A stretch of 64,000 bases of DNA from Nissolia schottii (lineage: Eukaryota > Streptophyta > Magnoliopsida > Fabales > Fabaceae). The notes under the pieces are model-generated. The model did no database searches, had not been told where the DNA came from, and worked only from the letters and a program-made list of their open reading frames with translations. The translations under genes were made by a program, and so were the position numbers. Shown here one piece after another: positions 36,801 through 49,200 of the stretch (position 1 is the stretch's first letter; the number at the start of each line of letters is the position of its first letter). The stretch lies in NCBI GenBank assembly GCA_003254905.1, contig QANU01063326.1, positions 237,760 through 301,759 on the forward strand, written 5' to 3'.

Positions 36801-37962
36801 CCAAGTATGTACATGAAGGGATTTCATGGAACTCAGCCCCGTGACTAGAAGGTTTGAAACAAATTTATGATTAGGTAAATTGTATAAGTTACTCTTAAAT
36901 TTAGTTAAAATTGTACTCCATTTTAAATTTTGCGTAAAATTACTCTCTATCATATTTTTGTTTTGTTTTCTATTAGGTTAATAAAAATAATAAAATAATA
37001 TTTTTTGATTTATTTTTTTTTCCATAAGATTGTGAGATTGGAAATAATATTTTATTGTTTTATTTATTCTCTTCATACACTTTTGAAATAAAAAAAATAT
37101 GAAATGAAAATAAAATCTTTAATATATCATCAACAATTAATCTAGAGTAAAGTGCAATTTTATGCATAATTTTAAGTAAAAATGAAATTTTAACAAATTT
37201 TAAAGGCAGATTGTTTTTTCCTACTACCTCCGCGGGCCTGTTTGCTGTAGCATTGTTTGGTTGGTTCGTGGGCCCGTGTATGTGTGAGCTGCAATTTTCA
37301 GTCATTTCTAGTGAAAATCTTTTTAGCCCAAAGAAAAACTGAAATTCATGTTCCCATGGTTATCAAAATTAATGACAAAAAAATGTTTGCTTAAAGTATG
37401 ATATATGAAGAGATTAGTCATTGATTTTAAAAATAAATATTTTAGGAGACTTAAAGATTATTCATTTTAATATCATTATTTAAATTTGATTTTCGATGAT
37501 ATGTTTATCCTCCTAACTTTTTAATGATTTATTGTTATTGTCTTTAAGCTCTTCGAGCGCTTACATAAATATTTATAAATCAATAATAGCAAAAACAAAA
37601 TTAACATTTTTTTTAAGATTCGAGATCATTACTTACTAATTGCGCCAACTACATTTTAAGCCTATATAATCTATCATATATCATGACATATAGTTTTATG
37701 CAATGAATGGTTGGAGAAATGCTATATATTGCGTTACTTTATATGTTTGACCCACACTCAACTAAAACTTATAAAACAAATTCCCGTACTTCTAAAACAA
37801 TGATTCTCAAGGTGAAAATATCTTATGATAAAACAACTAAACAAACCTAAAAATGCAAGCCGGAAAGCAAACGTGTGTGATTTATTTATGTAATATTGAC
37901 CTGTGATAAAGATAAGGGATGGTTTTTCAAATAAATGCCTGAAGGGGTTAAATGTAGGATGA
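33884..37962. other. AT-rich intergenic sequence, no recognised gene
   Basis: No conserved protein segment is visible. Frames at 34472-34786 and 35125-35423 are low-complexity, Phe/Leu-rich artefacts of T-rich DNA. Confidence 0.5.
34974..34974. other. Ambiguous base (N)
   Basis: A single unresolved base in an AT-rich stretch of the assembly. It affects no feature. Confidence 1.
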
Positions 37963-38365
37963 TTTCTTAGCTACCTTATAGGATAAATATTTTATAGGAT
38001 AAATACTCTATTATATCTAATTAAAATTATTTTTAATAATTTTTATAATTAAATTCATTGATTTTTATTATTATTTCATGATTTACTATCACATATTGAT
38101 AAATTATATAATTTAATACAATAAATTAATACTTTTTAATACAATATTTGTAAAATGTATCGTAAACTTAAATAGTTTACGAATTTCTAAACTTTTTATA
38201 AGTTAACTCTTTTAATAATTTGACTAAAGAAAAATTTATTTTAATTATATAAACATGACATAATATAAAAAATTAATAAATTTAATTATAAAAATTATTA
38301 AAAATAATTAAATTAAATTTCATAAAGTATTTATCCGATCGAGTAGTTAAAAAATTACTTAAATG
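37963..38365. mobile_element. MITE family 'GGATAAATACTTTAT', copy 2
   Basis: The left arm (TTAGCTACCTTATAGGATAA) pairs with the inverted right arm (AAAGTATTTATCCGATCGAG and beyond). The interior shares 'AATTTTTATAATTAAAT.CATTGATTTTT' and 'TTTATAAGTT.ACT.TTTTAATAATTTGA' with copy 1. A 19-bp stretch of the left arm (TTATAGGATAAATA) is locally duplicated. Confidence 0.65.
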
Positions 38366-39255
38366 TATATCCGTATGTAAGGACAAATATAAGAAGCTAA
38401 TTTTGACTAATATAGATTCATGAGTTGGCGAATCACAGCACGCCACGCCATACCACGTTCACAAAATCCCCGCTCAGACACGCTTTGGATAAGTTAGGTG
38501 GGAATTAAAAAGGGTGACTCATGTCTTGAAAAATTCGATATGTTTTAGATAGGGATAAAAGCAGGGATAAATCATGTATGTCTTTTTATTAAAAATATAA
38601 AGCAGGGATAAACCAAATAGTTTGCGGGAGGAATGGATTCTCTTACCTTAAAAAGTGATCGTATTTGATCATGTCAAGATAAAGATAAATACAAAAATTT
38701 TAACAAGTAAAATCCTTTTAGAGTTAATAGAACTTAATTTAAATATTTATATTTATTTTAACAACATAATCATTTTTAATACGAAATGATTCATTTTTTA
38801 GTTTGTCATTTTCACTTATTTGTTTATTTAACGAAAAACAATTGTCCAGATCATCACCACCCTTCATCAAAAATCAAGAGGTCCCCATTAACTTATTGGG
38901 CCTTATCAAAGCTCAGTTCAACATTAGTCCAAACAGCAGGAGATATGCTTGTGTGTGTTGAGCGTGCCTGAGGGCTTAGACGGCTGACAGACCAATTCCC
39001 ATGAGATGAACTAGCTTAACACAACCTACCATGAAAAAACACAACAAATATTGCAACTTTTAATATACACAAATCAAAGTGCACGCTTTGTTAGTTTGGT
39101 TTAGGTGCTTTGTGGAACTTGGTAGTATCTGCACAGGAGGTGGTGTGCTTTTGGTATATTGTTTTGCTTTGATGTTTGGTTGATCTTTGTTGGTGATTAC
39201 CACGGTGCATTAAATTGTATAGTTTGAGTTTTGTATTTTGGTGGTTGCGTATCTA
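38366..39255. other. Intergenic sequence, no recognised gene
   Basis: A short stretch near 38480-38640 contains 'AGGGATAAA' words repeated several times (GATAGGGATAAAAGCAGGGA and similar). No gene is seen. Confidence 0.45.
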
Positions 39256-39261
39256 TTTTAT

Positions 39262-39505
39262 AGGGGTAAATACCTTATGCAATATAATTCATCTATTTTT
39301 TATAATTTTTACAACTAATTCATTAAATTTTGTTATTATTTCATACTATTTATGATTGTAATAAATTTTTTATTAGTCAAATCATTGAAAGAGACAACTT
39401 ATAAGAGGTTTAGAAATTTGTGGACCATTTAAGTTTACGATGCATCTCTCTACAAATATTATATTAAAAAGTATTAATTTATCACATTAGATCATATAAT
39501 CAATT
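39262..39505. mobile_element. MITE family 'GGATAAATACTTTAT', truncated copy 3 (inverted)
   Basis: GGGTAAATACCTTATG resembles the family terminus, and the interior (TTAGTCAAATCATTGAAAGA, CTTATAAGAGGTTTAGAAAT) matches the reverse complement of copy 2. The far arm is missing, so the copy is truncated. Confidence 0.5.
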
Positions 39506-39924
39506 ACGAAAATGCTTTGTGTACACTCTAAACTCATACACTCGTACATACACCACCGAATTATATGCAATTAATGACAATTATATGGTCTACAGTAGAC
39601 TTTTCTTATTTAGAATATCACGCACTCTCACGCGATTTTGTTACGCAATTCCACGCTAGCAATTCCACGCTATCTCAAACGAATTTTCAAACCCTGATTT
39701 CAGAGCTCGTCATTATACCGCTCATAACCACTACACCACAGTCTCGATCCCACCATATCTCACCACCACAACCACCAGAATCGTGCGCGAGTTTGTTTAG
39801 AGAGCATTACCAGCGTAGAGAGCTTGACGTGGATCCATTCTTGGTGATCGTTCAAATGCTAGAGACTGTGGTAAAATTTTGCCTTGTATGATTCATTGTT
39901 TGTGGAGTGTGTGTTAGATCACAA

Positions 39925-40120
39925 TATGTTACACATTCAACTATAATTAATTAGGTGCACAAACATTATACGCGATATTGCACAAAATTTGTGTGTGTCA
40001 GTGCACAAACATTACAAGCTTAACATAGTGATTTTACTCAAACATCTTATCTAGAAATGCACAAACTTTATTCATTTTAGTGCACCAACTTTACTCGGAA
40101 ACATGCACAAACATTATAAG
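39925..40120. repeat. Cluster of 'TGCACAAACATTA' motifs
   Basis: About six copies of (G/A)TGCACAAAC(A/T)TTA occur with irregular 20-45 bp spacing. The reverse complement is close to the AAAGTTTGTGTAT unit of the 1.9-2.4 kb tandem repeat, suggesting two copies of one repeat family in opposite orientation. Confidence 0.55.
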
Positions 40121-40289
40121 TTTCACATAGATATTTTACATACATTACAAATATAACATCCTGCTTTTTTTTTCTTAAAAAGGATTTCGCGTAATAAATA
40201 AAAATACGAGCCATTTATTTAGACTGAAAATTTAAATCACTAAAATTATTTTCAAAAATTGCTAGTCAAGGTAACGATTGTGCGGTCTC

Positions 40290-41140
40290 GCGAAATTCTG
40301 CGAGATCCGAATCAATTTTCTGTCTTTGCCGGAATTTAAATATGTATCGAAGGTACCCGTAAAACACACCTTTATGAAAGTAAATTTACAAGTACCTTAG
40401 ATTAATTTAAAATTCCTTATTAGAATAGTTAATATAAAGTGTTTTTATGATTAGAAAATTTTTAGGATATCCGTTAATTCGCCACGCACGTATGACTATA
40501 CACGTACACAGACAGTTAACAACCAAACGCGATCAAACACGTACAATTTTGAGCTGAAAATAGCTCACCAAACACGGCAGCACACACACCACCACACAGT
40601 TGCCCCCTTCACCAACCTCTTACACACACCATACTCCACCCATGCTTTTTACTATGCAACACTATTCAACTATTCAAATTTTATTTATTTATTGCACTTC
40701 TTTTACAAAATCTCCTTCACTCTCCCGTAGCCTCCTCTCATCCATCTTCCAACTTCGTTTCTTTCTCTCATTTGCTTTCTTTCCTTACTCACTTTCAAGA
40801 CCAAAAACCATTGCCATTGTTGCACTTCATCATTTCCTCCATTTTTTCCTTGTTTCCTTTTTCCCCAAGAGAAAACCGAACCACACACCTAGCCTACACA
40901 CAACCATCTTTGCCTCTTCATTTTCTTTCATTTGTAACCAAGAAACTTCACCTCCTTTCCCCTTGACCAACCATCACAATCCTCTTTTCTCAAGTTTTCC
41001 TCTTGGAAAAAACGGTGACAACAAGCTTTGGAACATCAAGGCTTCTTGGGACTCCGCTCCAAGTTTCCTTCACCAACACCAACCTCTCTCACAAGTGGAT
41101 AAAACTAGGCTAAGCCACCACTCTAGTGGCTTATGTGTGT
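40290..41140 (+). repeat. Probable retroelement-derived sequence (unassigned)
   Basis: A pyrimidine-rich stretch of about 550 bp (40560-41110) keeps a plus-strand frame of 181 codons open. The product is Ser/Pro/Phe-rich, contains no domain and looks like low-complexity leader or LTR sequence rather than a protein. It is followed by GAGCGACC repeats. My memory is that such CT-rich blocks followed by GAGCGAC motifs occur in legume LTR retroelements. I found no PBS or pol fragment here. Confidence 0.35.
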
Positions 41141-41344
41141 TGTAATATATAGTGTGATATGTGATGTGTTGTATGTTGATTGTGTATATGTTGTTTTTGT
41201 GGTTTTTGAAAGTTCATGGTGTTTCCTTGTGCTTTGTTGGAATATGTTGGGGGTAATCCTAAGAGGAATGTTTGAGAGAAAAGTTTAAGAAATGATAGAA
41301 ACAAGCAAAGAAGCAAGGTTGTGCAACATTTTTATGTTAAGCAG

Positions 41345-41426
41345 TTGAGCGACCCTAGAGGGGCACTGAGCGACCTGGAGAACCCTAGGTCGCTGAGCGA
41401 CTACAAACAGGACAGCTGAGCGACCT
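41345..41426 (+). repeat. GAGCGAC(C/T) motif cluster
   Basis: GAGCGAC occurs at 41347, 41368, 41395 and 41418, each preceded by (T/C)T. The opposite-strand word GGTCGCT at about 41388 overlaps the third copy, forming a small inverted repeat. Confidence 0.7.
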
Positions 41427-41732
41427 GAGAGGTCCTTGAGGTTCCGCAAAACTTTTGGAGTGTCACTAAAAGGTACTCAAAAGGTAGTTTATACAATGCT
41501 GATTAAAAAAAACATAACCAAACAAGTAAAACATCTTCCAAAAATATTTATAGTAAATAGAAATCTTATTTGTACTCATTGGTCAGAGGATGATACTGAT
41601 TTACTAGTCATCTATTATTGAATAAAATCTTAATAAGATGAGAGTTTTATTGAAAATTTCATATATAACGATTAATAACTAGTGAGTTAACCTAATATTT
41701 TATGATTAATGACACCAAAAAATGTTGGCTAC

Positions 41733-41937
41733 GTTTGGTATCAAGGACATGATAAGGGATATAGTCACAAAAATAGAAATTTCTGTATTTTCTATACCTC
41801 ATTGAAATTGACATAGAGGGAGACAAAAAAAATTGCTTGAAGGGACACAAAATTAAAATTTGAAGAGATGAAATTTTTTTTGTCTCTTTTCTATGTTTCT
41901 ATCTCTCAATCCTATCTCTGGTATCAAACAGAATCAT
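41733..41937. mobile_element. MITE family 'CTACGTTTGGTATCA', copy 1
   Basis: The left end (CTACGTTTGGTATCAAGGAC) is matched by the inverted right end (CTCTGGTATCAAACAGAATC). A second, reversed copy lies at about 50865-51035. The length of about 200 bp and absence of coding sequence fit a MITE of the hAT or PIF type. The superfamily is undecided because no target duplication was clear. Confidence 0.6.
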
Positions 41938-42439
41938 AGTTTCTCATGATCAGTGATAAGTGAGACCAAATAATTAGTTGGTTTATTTAAGTGTCAACTA
42001 TAGTGTGATTTTTTATGTATGGATTAATATTGCAATTAACTATTTTATATATTCTGGTTCTTTTGTTATCTGTATTTGATATTTAATCAGCTTCTCACCT
42101 CTTTACTGTGAGATGAGGAATTTGATGCATTCACTTATTTGAAAAATAAAATTAAAACAACCTGAAATATTAATCATTTGTAAACACACACTAACCATAC
42201 ACATTATCGGTAAGCAAAAGAAAAGATCAATTCATTAGTAATTGTTTTAGAGCCAAGTCAATGGTTTAAGCTTAAGAGAAGAAGAATGGTTGATCAAATA
42301 CGTTAATTTATACTAAAGAGATTTTTGTGTGTTTGAGGGCCCACAAGTTTGCACCAAGCCACCAACCAACATGTAGTCTTCTCAGCACGTGAACGGTGTG
42401 ACATCCTAATTTCACGGCAATCCAATTTCCCCCATCACT

Positions 42440-43396
42440 ATCCTTAAGAATATCATCATATTTTTAATTTATTTTAAATTGATCTAATATTTATTTAGTT
42501 TAATTACTTTTAATTTATGTTGATTTTATATTTATAATTTAATTCTGTTTTTTATTCTATTTATAGACATTTTTCATTGTATCAAATCACAACCTTCAAC
42601 GATACAATATATTTTTCTTGAGTTATATTCTTTGCTTATTCTTGTTCCTTGTTTATTTTTCCCTGACTTCACATGGTATGGTTTCCTCCTTGAACTCTTA
42701 ACCCAATGTTGTTGCCTTAGAGCCTCTTCGTTGGGCTCTCTATACAAAGAAATTTCGTTGTTATCTCTATTTATTTCATCGCATTCCGTTTTCCACAAAG
42801 ACTAGCCCTGTGCCTAAGCACCACCACGCCTCCATGTGTCTCCTATTTATGCTAGCTCTAGTTTCCCACCCTCCTTTGCTACCTCCAAGTAGCCACGATG
42901 TTGCCTTTATTGCTTCCGTGCAACCACGATATTGCCTTTGCTGCATCCTCGCAGCCCGATGTTTCCTATTGCTGCCTTTCCGCAACCCCCAACGTTGCCT
43001 CTCGATATTGCCTTTTGCTGGTTACGCTTAGCCCGTTGGTTTCATCCAACCCTTTTGTTTTTGTACAAGTCATTGCTTCCATACAAGACTCTTTGTTGCC
43101 GCTTGTGCTTCTTCAACAATCTCCACTGATCTGTAACAAACTTAAAACTCTAGAAGCTTTAGCTTGAGGGAAGGTATTAAGAATATTATCATATCTCCGA
43201 TTTATTTTAAATTGATTTAATATTTATTTAGTTTGATTACTTTCGATTTATGTTAATTTTATATTTATGTTCTAATGCTATTTCTTAACCTATTTATAAA
43301 CACTTCTTATTGTATTAAATCACAACCCTCAATAATACAATATATTTTACTTGAGTTATATTCCTTGTTTATTTCTTATTTATTTTTTATTCATCA
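42440..43396 (+). mobile_element. Small non-autonomous LTR element (TRIM-like, about 0.96 kb)
   Basis: Two direct repeats of about 225 bp, roughly 42440-42670 and 43172-43396, share 'TTAAGAATAT.ATCATAT', 'TTTATTTTAAATTGAT.TAAT' and 'GATACAATATATTTT.CTTGAG'. They behave as LTRs. A polypurine tract (CTTGAGGGAAGG) immediately precedes the second repeat. A degenerate initiator tRNA-Met PBS (TGGTATGGTTTC against TGGTATCAGAGC) follows the first. The interior of about 500 bp encodes no gag or pol. It contains loosely repeated 'CCACGAT.TTGCCTTT' units and a pyrimidine-rich Ser/Leu/Pro coding illusion. The flanks ATCAC and ATCAT could be a decayed 5-bp duplication. Confidence 0.7.
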
Positions 43397-44500
43397 ATCA
43401 TGAAATTTCCTTTGTGTTTAACTGTCCTTGTGGTCTGGGATTACGCAAAAGCGCTTCCCACTCCCAGACGTGGAATTAGCCTGAAGGACTCATGGCGACC
43501 GTTTTTAACTTATCCTGCTTTTTTAAACCAACGAAAACAACTTAAACAAAAACAACTTATCCCAATATCGGTTTACTATTTTAATCCAGATATAATTGTT
43601 TTACAATTCATATAAATTAAATAACTACGTACAATGGTTTCATGGATATATCAAAGAAAATAATCAATTACAGTACTTTCTCGTTGAAGAAAAATTATAT
43701 ATCTTATTCACACACTTTTAAAAAACGTTTTACTGAGTTATGCATTATTTGCAAGATATATGAGTATCTCTATGGTACTTCAACACCACAATTTAAGAAT
43801 TATTAAGATATTCGATGGATATGATTTGTCCATATAAAATATCTTGAAGGTTTTCTATGTGTATATATTCAATCTATAGATTGAGGCAAAGTCCTGTCCT
43901 TTCAAGATCTTTCATTTTTGAATCTTCCATTAGATATTTATAATTGTCCTGCCTTAAACTATAAGTCCAAAGACATCACCTTTTGCAAGTGAGTTTATAA
44001 TTCAATCTACAAGACTTCTATCCATCTTGATCAATCAATTTTATGCCAATACCTTTCGAGTGTTCTTAGTTCAAGATTCTCTTGTTCATGCATAATACAT
44101 GTTTAGCACTACAATATATGTAAATATATTGTCAACAACAATTTCTTGTCGGTTCAATATTTTTCTCATAGAGACATAATCTATTGAGATTTCACCATTT
44201 TCAATGTCTTGACTTCTTTTAGATACCTCAACATCTTCTAGCATTTCAATTAAATGAATAGATTTTGATTATAATCAGAGTCCTTGCTATTTCTCTATCT
44301 TTCTCACCATGAAGAGTATCCCTTTTAGAATCATTTGCCTCCTAAACAAAAATAACCTTCATAAAATCATTTGCCCCTTTTCCTTTTTTGAATATTTTTA
44401 ATTTTGGAGTCAACTTGTGTCACGCTTTGGGCATGTGATCGATTGTTCAATATGAACATCAATTTGAATTGGGGCCTTTCATCTGGTATATACGATTTAG
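43397..44500. other. AT-rich intergenic sequence, no recognised gene
   Basis: No coding or repeat structure could be assigned. Confidence 0.45.
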
Positions 44501-44501
44501 G

Positions 44502-44955
44502 GTGTGATTGAAATAGCTTAAAAATTAAACTTATTTCAGTAATTATTTATTTTAATAATCACTTTTTTATATAATCGATTATGTGATAATCAATTTATGT
44601 TTAGATACTTCGGCTGAAAAGTAATTTTAAGATAATCTGTTTTGTTTGGATTGTATGAAAAAAGTTTTTGTATGATAAAATTACTAAAATGGGTATGAAA
44701 TATTTATTTAAACTATATAATATATTACAACTAGGGTTAATTTCGTAAAAACAAAAAATGACATGTACTATGCAAACAACTTTTCACTCAAAATGTCCAA
44801 AATTTTAGATGAAGATTATTTTGCAAAAACAGTTTTTTTTAAGGGAAAAGCTGTTGATTATAGATTTTATTTTACCCAAACATAATGGATGTTAAGCAAA
44901 TAGCTTTTGATGGGGACAAAAAGTTGTTTCCAATGGTTGCCAAACATACACTTAA
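44502..44955. mobile_element. Candidate hAT-like MITE
   Basis: The left end TTTAGGGTGTGATTGAAA and the inverted right end (from GCCAAACATACACTTAA) are approximate inverted repeats of the 'TAGGGTGTGTTTGG' kind common in plant hAT MITEs. No 8-bp target duplication was confirmed. Confidence 0.35.
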
Positions 44956-46385
44956 TTATCCTTTTGTATCAATGAATACATTTGACACTTTATTTGCTAT
45001 TATTGACAAATGTATAATCTTTTGAACTTTTGGTTCATATTATCTTTTTCGAGGATCTAAATAAATAAAGAATGATGCATTGCAATTTAATTCTCTTTCC
45101 AGTTATTTGTTTCCTCCCCCTCAATGTTGAAAACACTGTCCCATTGAATTGTCAATTTAAAATTTGAGTCTTAAAGGCATCTCTCTCTTGTATTTTACAA
45201 GATACTTTATTATAGAGAGATAATTATATCCAAAATGTATTCCCAATTTTCTTTTGAATCCCAATTTTGTGCGATAAGATAGGCAACTAAAATGTATATC
45301 GCACAAAAAATATTTGGCTATGGGCCAAATGCTAAATGTGGGGGAGAATTGGACAACTTGTTGGTCACATACAATTAAGTGCTACAACATGTAAAATAAC
45401 ATGTCCCAAGTAAAAAATTTGAGTGATCTGTTCTTGCAAGTAGTAGTCTAACAATCACTTGGAGACATTTTATAAATGATTTTGCTAACTTATTCTATGT
45501 ATGAACATGAACAACCAGATGTTCAACATTCATACAGTTGGCTATAAAATAGACATTAAAGCTTGAGGAGTAAATTCACTAGCAATACCAAGATTAATTA
45601 ATTTTATTGGATTATATAAAAATGGTGTTTTTAGTCAAATAACTTGCACAAATATTATTGCAAACTCCAGGTTGTTATTTTATAATAAGCACAAATGTGA
45701 CCATCTAATAAGACCATCAAATATCAAAAAGATCCATATCATGGATAAATTGGTTCACATATATCTCCCTGAGTTCATCCTAGAAATTCAAGTGATTCAA
45801 ATTCAATCATTAATTTTTGGTGATGACTATATAATTATTTTGTCTTGAGAATACGCATAACAGGGCTCTTTAGTTTGAAGAATATTCTGGTTCTTCAATG
45901 AATATCCAAGTGAGTTCTAAATAATTTATTGCGTATTAATATTTCTATAGAAAACCAAATAATAGCTCTTCCTGAACTTTTAATAACCTTGATGCTACCA
46001 TAATGTTACTAACATTTTTTTAATATACAATTTTGTTTCTCTAAGAAACAAAATAGTTACTCTTAAGGAGTCCTCCACCATCTTTATTACTCAATAGATA
46101 ATAGTGCATAATTTAAAATACATGTGAAAATGAATAGTTTTTTTTAGTTTGACTATTTTACCTTTCATTATCAACTACACAAAATACCGAAAAGAAAAAT
46201 CCAAATCCATAAACCTTCACCCACCTCCATCATCATATCATATTGCAACCATTCACCACTATAGTAACAAAATAGTTAGATGATCAAAATACAATAATGT
46301 AAGTGACAAGCATTAGTGAGAAGTGAGAAGGAAAGTAATAATGTAAGTAAAGTTAACTTTATTTTTGTCCAGGAGGCACAAGAAC
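44956..46385. other. AT-rich intergenic sequence, no recognised gene
   Basis: The line-by-line reading shows no conserved protein segment. Some stretches around 45000-46100 could be ancient retroelement sequence, but I could not align them to any family. Confidence 0.4.
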
Positions 46386-46389
46386 AGAA

Positions 46390-46720
46390 CTGAGTCATTA
46401 GTGACCAAACTCTTCTCTCCCTATCGTGATTTTTTCTCTCCATTAATACTCGCAGTCACTCAGCCACCGTGACCATCGCCAGTAGCGCCACCCCTGCTGC
46501 GTGACCCAAGAAATACGTGACCAGACCCAACCGTGAGCTATCCTCACAACATCGTTACTCCACCTGCGGTCACGAGTGATCCCCCACCGGAAAGCCATTG
46601 CAATGCAATCTCCGGTGCATCCTCCCCAAGCCACGCAGCCACCGCTTAAGCATTGGTGGCGGCTTGGGACAGAAGAGGAAGAACAATTGACAATATCTGA
46701 CTTTGGGTCTTGCAAGCCTC
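46390..46720. other. Short GC-rich island, unassigned
   Basis: A block about 300 bp long with CCACC/GCCACC words stands out from AT-rich flanks. A minus-strand frame (46443-46715, 90 aa, Trp/Gly/Ser-rich) is open but has no known domain. It could be a captured gene fragment or transposon interior. Confidence 0.3.
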
Positions 46721-47202
46721 AGTCAAAGTATTTCTGGTATTTTAATGTTTAACCTCAATTCCATCAAATGAGAATTGCAAGAGTTGATTTACTTTGAAGT
46801 ATTTTCAAATTAATTATTTTCACAATTCAATTATGCATTTTCAACCTAAGGAATTGAATTCTAATTTTTTTTTTGAGGGAATTCAATTCCTTATGTTCCA
46901 AATAGGCTGTTAATGAGATGGAGTCAAAGAAAACTAAAATCTAATCGAGACTGAGAATGTAATTAATTAAATTAAATGTAGCTAAGAATAAGGATAATCT
47001 AACTGGAAATAAAGTTCATAGAGTTTCGAATCTAATAAAAAAAATGAGGCTAGTCGAATAAAAAATTATGTTAGTCAAGTCAAAATTGTTGTCGAGCACA
47101 AGATTAAAAGAAGATTAGACAATTCAATTTTGGCCTTGTAAAAATTTGCAAGTGTTAACTCAAAAGAGAGGCGATACTAATTAATTGTGGAACAGATCTT
47201 CT

Positions 47203-47541
47203 TGTTACCTATATGAGATAGTTCCTGACTAGCTCATAAGCTTAACTTAGTTAATCATGTATTTAACTAGTTAGTTTCTAACAATAGTTCTGTTAGTTAA
47301 AATTCTGTTAGAGTTAGTTTTTCTAGCTGGCATAGTTAGTTAGAGTTGGTTAGGAGATAGCTTCCTCCCCAAGCTATTGATATGTTGTATATATAGCTTA
47401 ATAGCACATGACCGAGGTCAACTTGATGAATACAATTTACAATTCGAAACATGATTCTCTCCTTCTCTCATCCATGGAGATTTTCTTTGTTTTTCCCATT
47501 GAGTTCAATAACAACTTTGATGCAAGCATGCGATGTTTACA
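47203..47541 (+). repeat. 5' LTR of the copia element
   Basis: A probable LTR with a TATA box (TATATATAG, 47388-47396) and a CT-rich region upstream of the TTTACA end. The 3' partner is absent from the window, so length and start cannot be checked by comparison. Confidence 0.55.
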
Positions 47542-47553
47542 TGGTATCAGAGC
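47542..47553 (+). other. Primer-binding site (initiator tRNA-Met)
   Basis: TGGTATCAGAGC directly follows the LTR terminal CA. It is complementary to the 3' end of plant initiator tRNA-Met, the usual copia primer. Confidence 0.9.
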
Positions 47554-47838
47554 TTTCTAAATCAAGAGAAAGCTCTGTTGCACATTGCTCTGAAGTTTTT
47601 TCCGCATTGTGAAGCAAGGTAGGTTGAGGCATTCAAACTTGATTTGCTGCTCAAAGAGTTCCATTTTTCGATCAAGATTGCTCAGTTTCAAGGTTGTTGA
47701 TTAGCAATTCCACGGTTGGATCACGCTTTTCAAGCGATTTATTCGGTAACTCTTCCTTGCTGGTTCATCTTTTTTATCAGCTATTTGTTTTTAGCGTCAA
47801 CTACTTTGATCAATTCTGTTATCAAAATTTGGTGATTC

Positions 47839-48760
47839 ATGGCGTACATCAATCCGTTCTTTGATCCTTCACAAGATCCTACTAGTGTTTACTACCTACA
47901 TCCCAGTGAGAATCTGGGAAGTATACTTGTTTCTCAGGTTCTTACTGAAAGAAATTATCATCATTGGGCTCGTTCGATGAAGCTTGCATTGAAAGGCAAG
48001 AACAAGATCAGTTCGTTTATGGTAGAATTCCTCAGCCTCCTGAAGATGATCCTTCTTACTCAGTCTCGGATAGATACAACACCTTTGTCTTAGGGTGGAT
48101 CACTAATTCCTTGTCTCCTGAGATTATGTACAACATTATGTGGATTGAAAGTGTTGCAGATCTATGGAGAGAATTGCATAGGAGGTATTATCAGGGATAT
48201 CTTTATCACATTGCATAATTGCAAGAGAACATTTTCTCTCTCCGTCAAGGTGATTCTCTCATCACAACCTATATTGAAAATTTTAGACCTTTACCATCAT
48301 GTTGTTGTATTGGAAGATGCACATGTGGTCTTGGAATTATGCGAGGTAGAGAAAATGACTATGTGATATAGTTTCTAAGAGGCCTAAATGAACATTCCAG
48401 TGTTGTAAGGTCACAGATCATGTTGATGGAACCATTTCCAGATATCAACAAAGTCTTTTCTCTTCTTTTACAACAAGGGAGACAATTTAATATGGATAAT
48501 GATGAACCAAGAATGCTTGTTGCTGCAATTACCACTGATGACAGAAAACATTATGACTCTAGAGGCAGAGGAGTAAGAGGAGGAAACACTACAACTAGAA
48601 AAAGAAGTCCTACATATTATTCCAAGCATTGCAATCGTTGTGGGGGGCACAGGACATCTGGAGCACAAATGCTGGAAGAAAATAAGTTATCCTCCTCATA
48701 TGTAGAAGAGAAAATTAGAAAGAATAGCCAACAATGTTGCAGCAGCCACAGATGTTGATT
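47839..48760 (+). pseudogene. Copia gag, frameshifted
   Basis: From the ATG at 47839 the reading begins MAYINPFFDPSQDPTSVYYL, then LHPSENLGS, then NYHHWARSMKLAL, the conserved start of plant copia gag polyproteins. The frame is lost after about 47990 and continues in another phase (GRIPQPPEDDP, VLGWITNSLSPEIM, ADLWRELHRRY). More shifts follow before the segment at 48420-48758, which holds a zinc-knuckle remnant (HCNRCGG near 48630). An extra base in the G run near 48642-48648 breaks the knuckle. In an intact element gag forms the cytoplasmic virus-like particle. At least three frame changes make this copy non-functional. Confidence 0.82.
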
Positions 48761-48949
48761 TTGATGACACTTGCAGCATCACTTCACACAAGGAAGCCCA
48801 TGAACAATCAAGATTTTCATTCACTCCTGAGCAGTGCAAGGCCTTACTTGCTCTTATCCAACACAACAAGCCACAAACCAGTTCCCAACCACACATTGCT
48901 AACCAAATTACCTTGCATGAACCTAAACCTCATAAGCCCCATCAGTCAA

Positions 48950-49200
48950 GTAACCCATATTTGCTATCATATCATCACATTAATCATGCACCGTGGATAT
49001 TAGATACAGGGGCTACTGATCATGTAACACATTCTATGCATTATTTTCATTCTTTTAAGAAGATTAAACCAATTCTGCTTAAATTGCCTGATGGTAGCCA
49101 TACTACAACTGATATTGCTGGCCATGTGTTTTTTTTCAAAACACTTTTACCTCACAAATGTCCTCTATGTACCTTCTTTCACATTTAACTTGATTTATGT
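48950..49200 (+). pseudogene. Copia aspartic protease, N-terminal fragment
   Basis: The frame 48913-49188 includes WILDTGATDHVTHSMHYF, the active-site signature (DTGA) of copia retropepsins, followed by a KLPDGSHTTTDIAGHV-like segment. The frame then shifts and ends, and the element is truncated shortly downstream. The protease would process the polyprotein in an intact copy. Confidence 0.85.

Noticed and set aside
40600-41145. 181-aa plus-strand frame
   Set aside because: The product is low-complexity Ser/Pro/Phe/His from pyrimidine-rich DNA, with no domain. It is better explained as repeat or LTR-type sequence.
42810-43167. Overlapping Leu/Pro/Ser-rich frames in three phases
   Set aside because: They fall inside the small LTR element's interior and arise from its repeated 'TTGCC' units. 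No phase is favoured and no domain appears.
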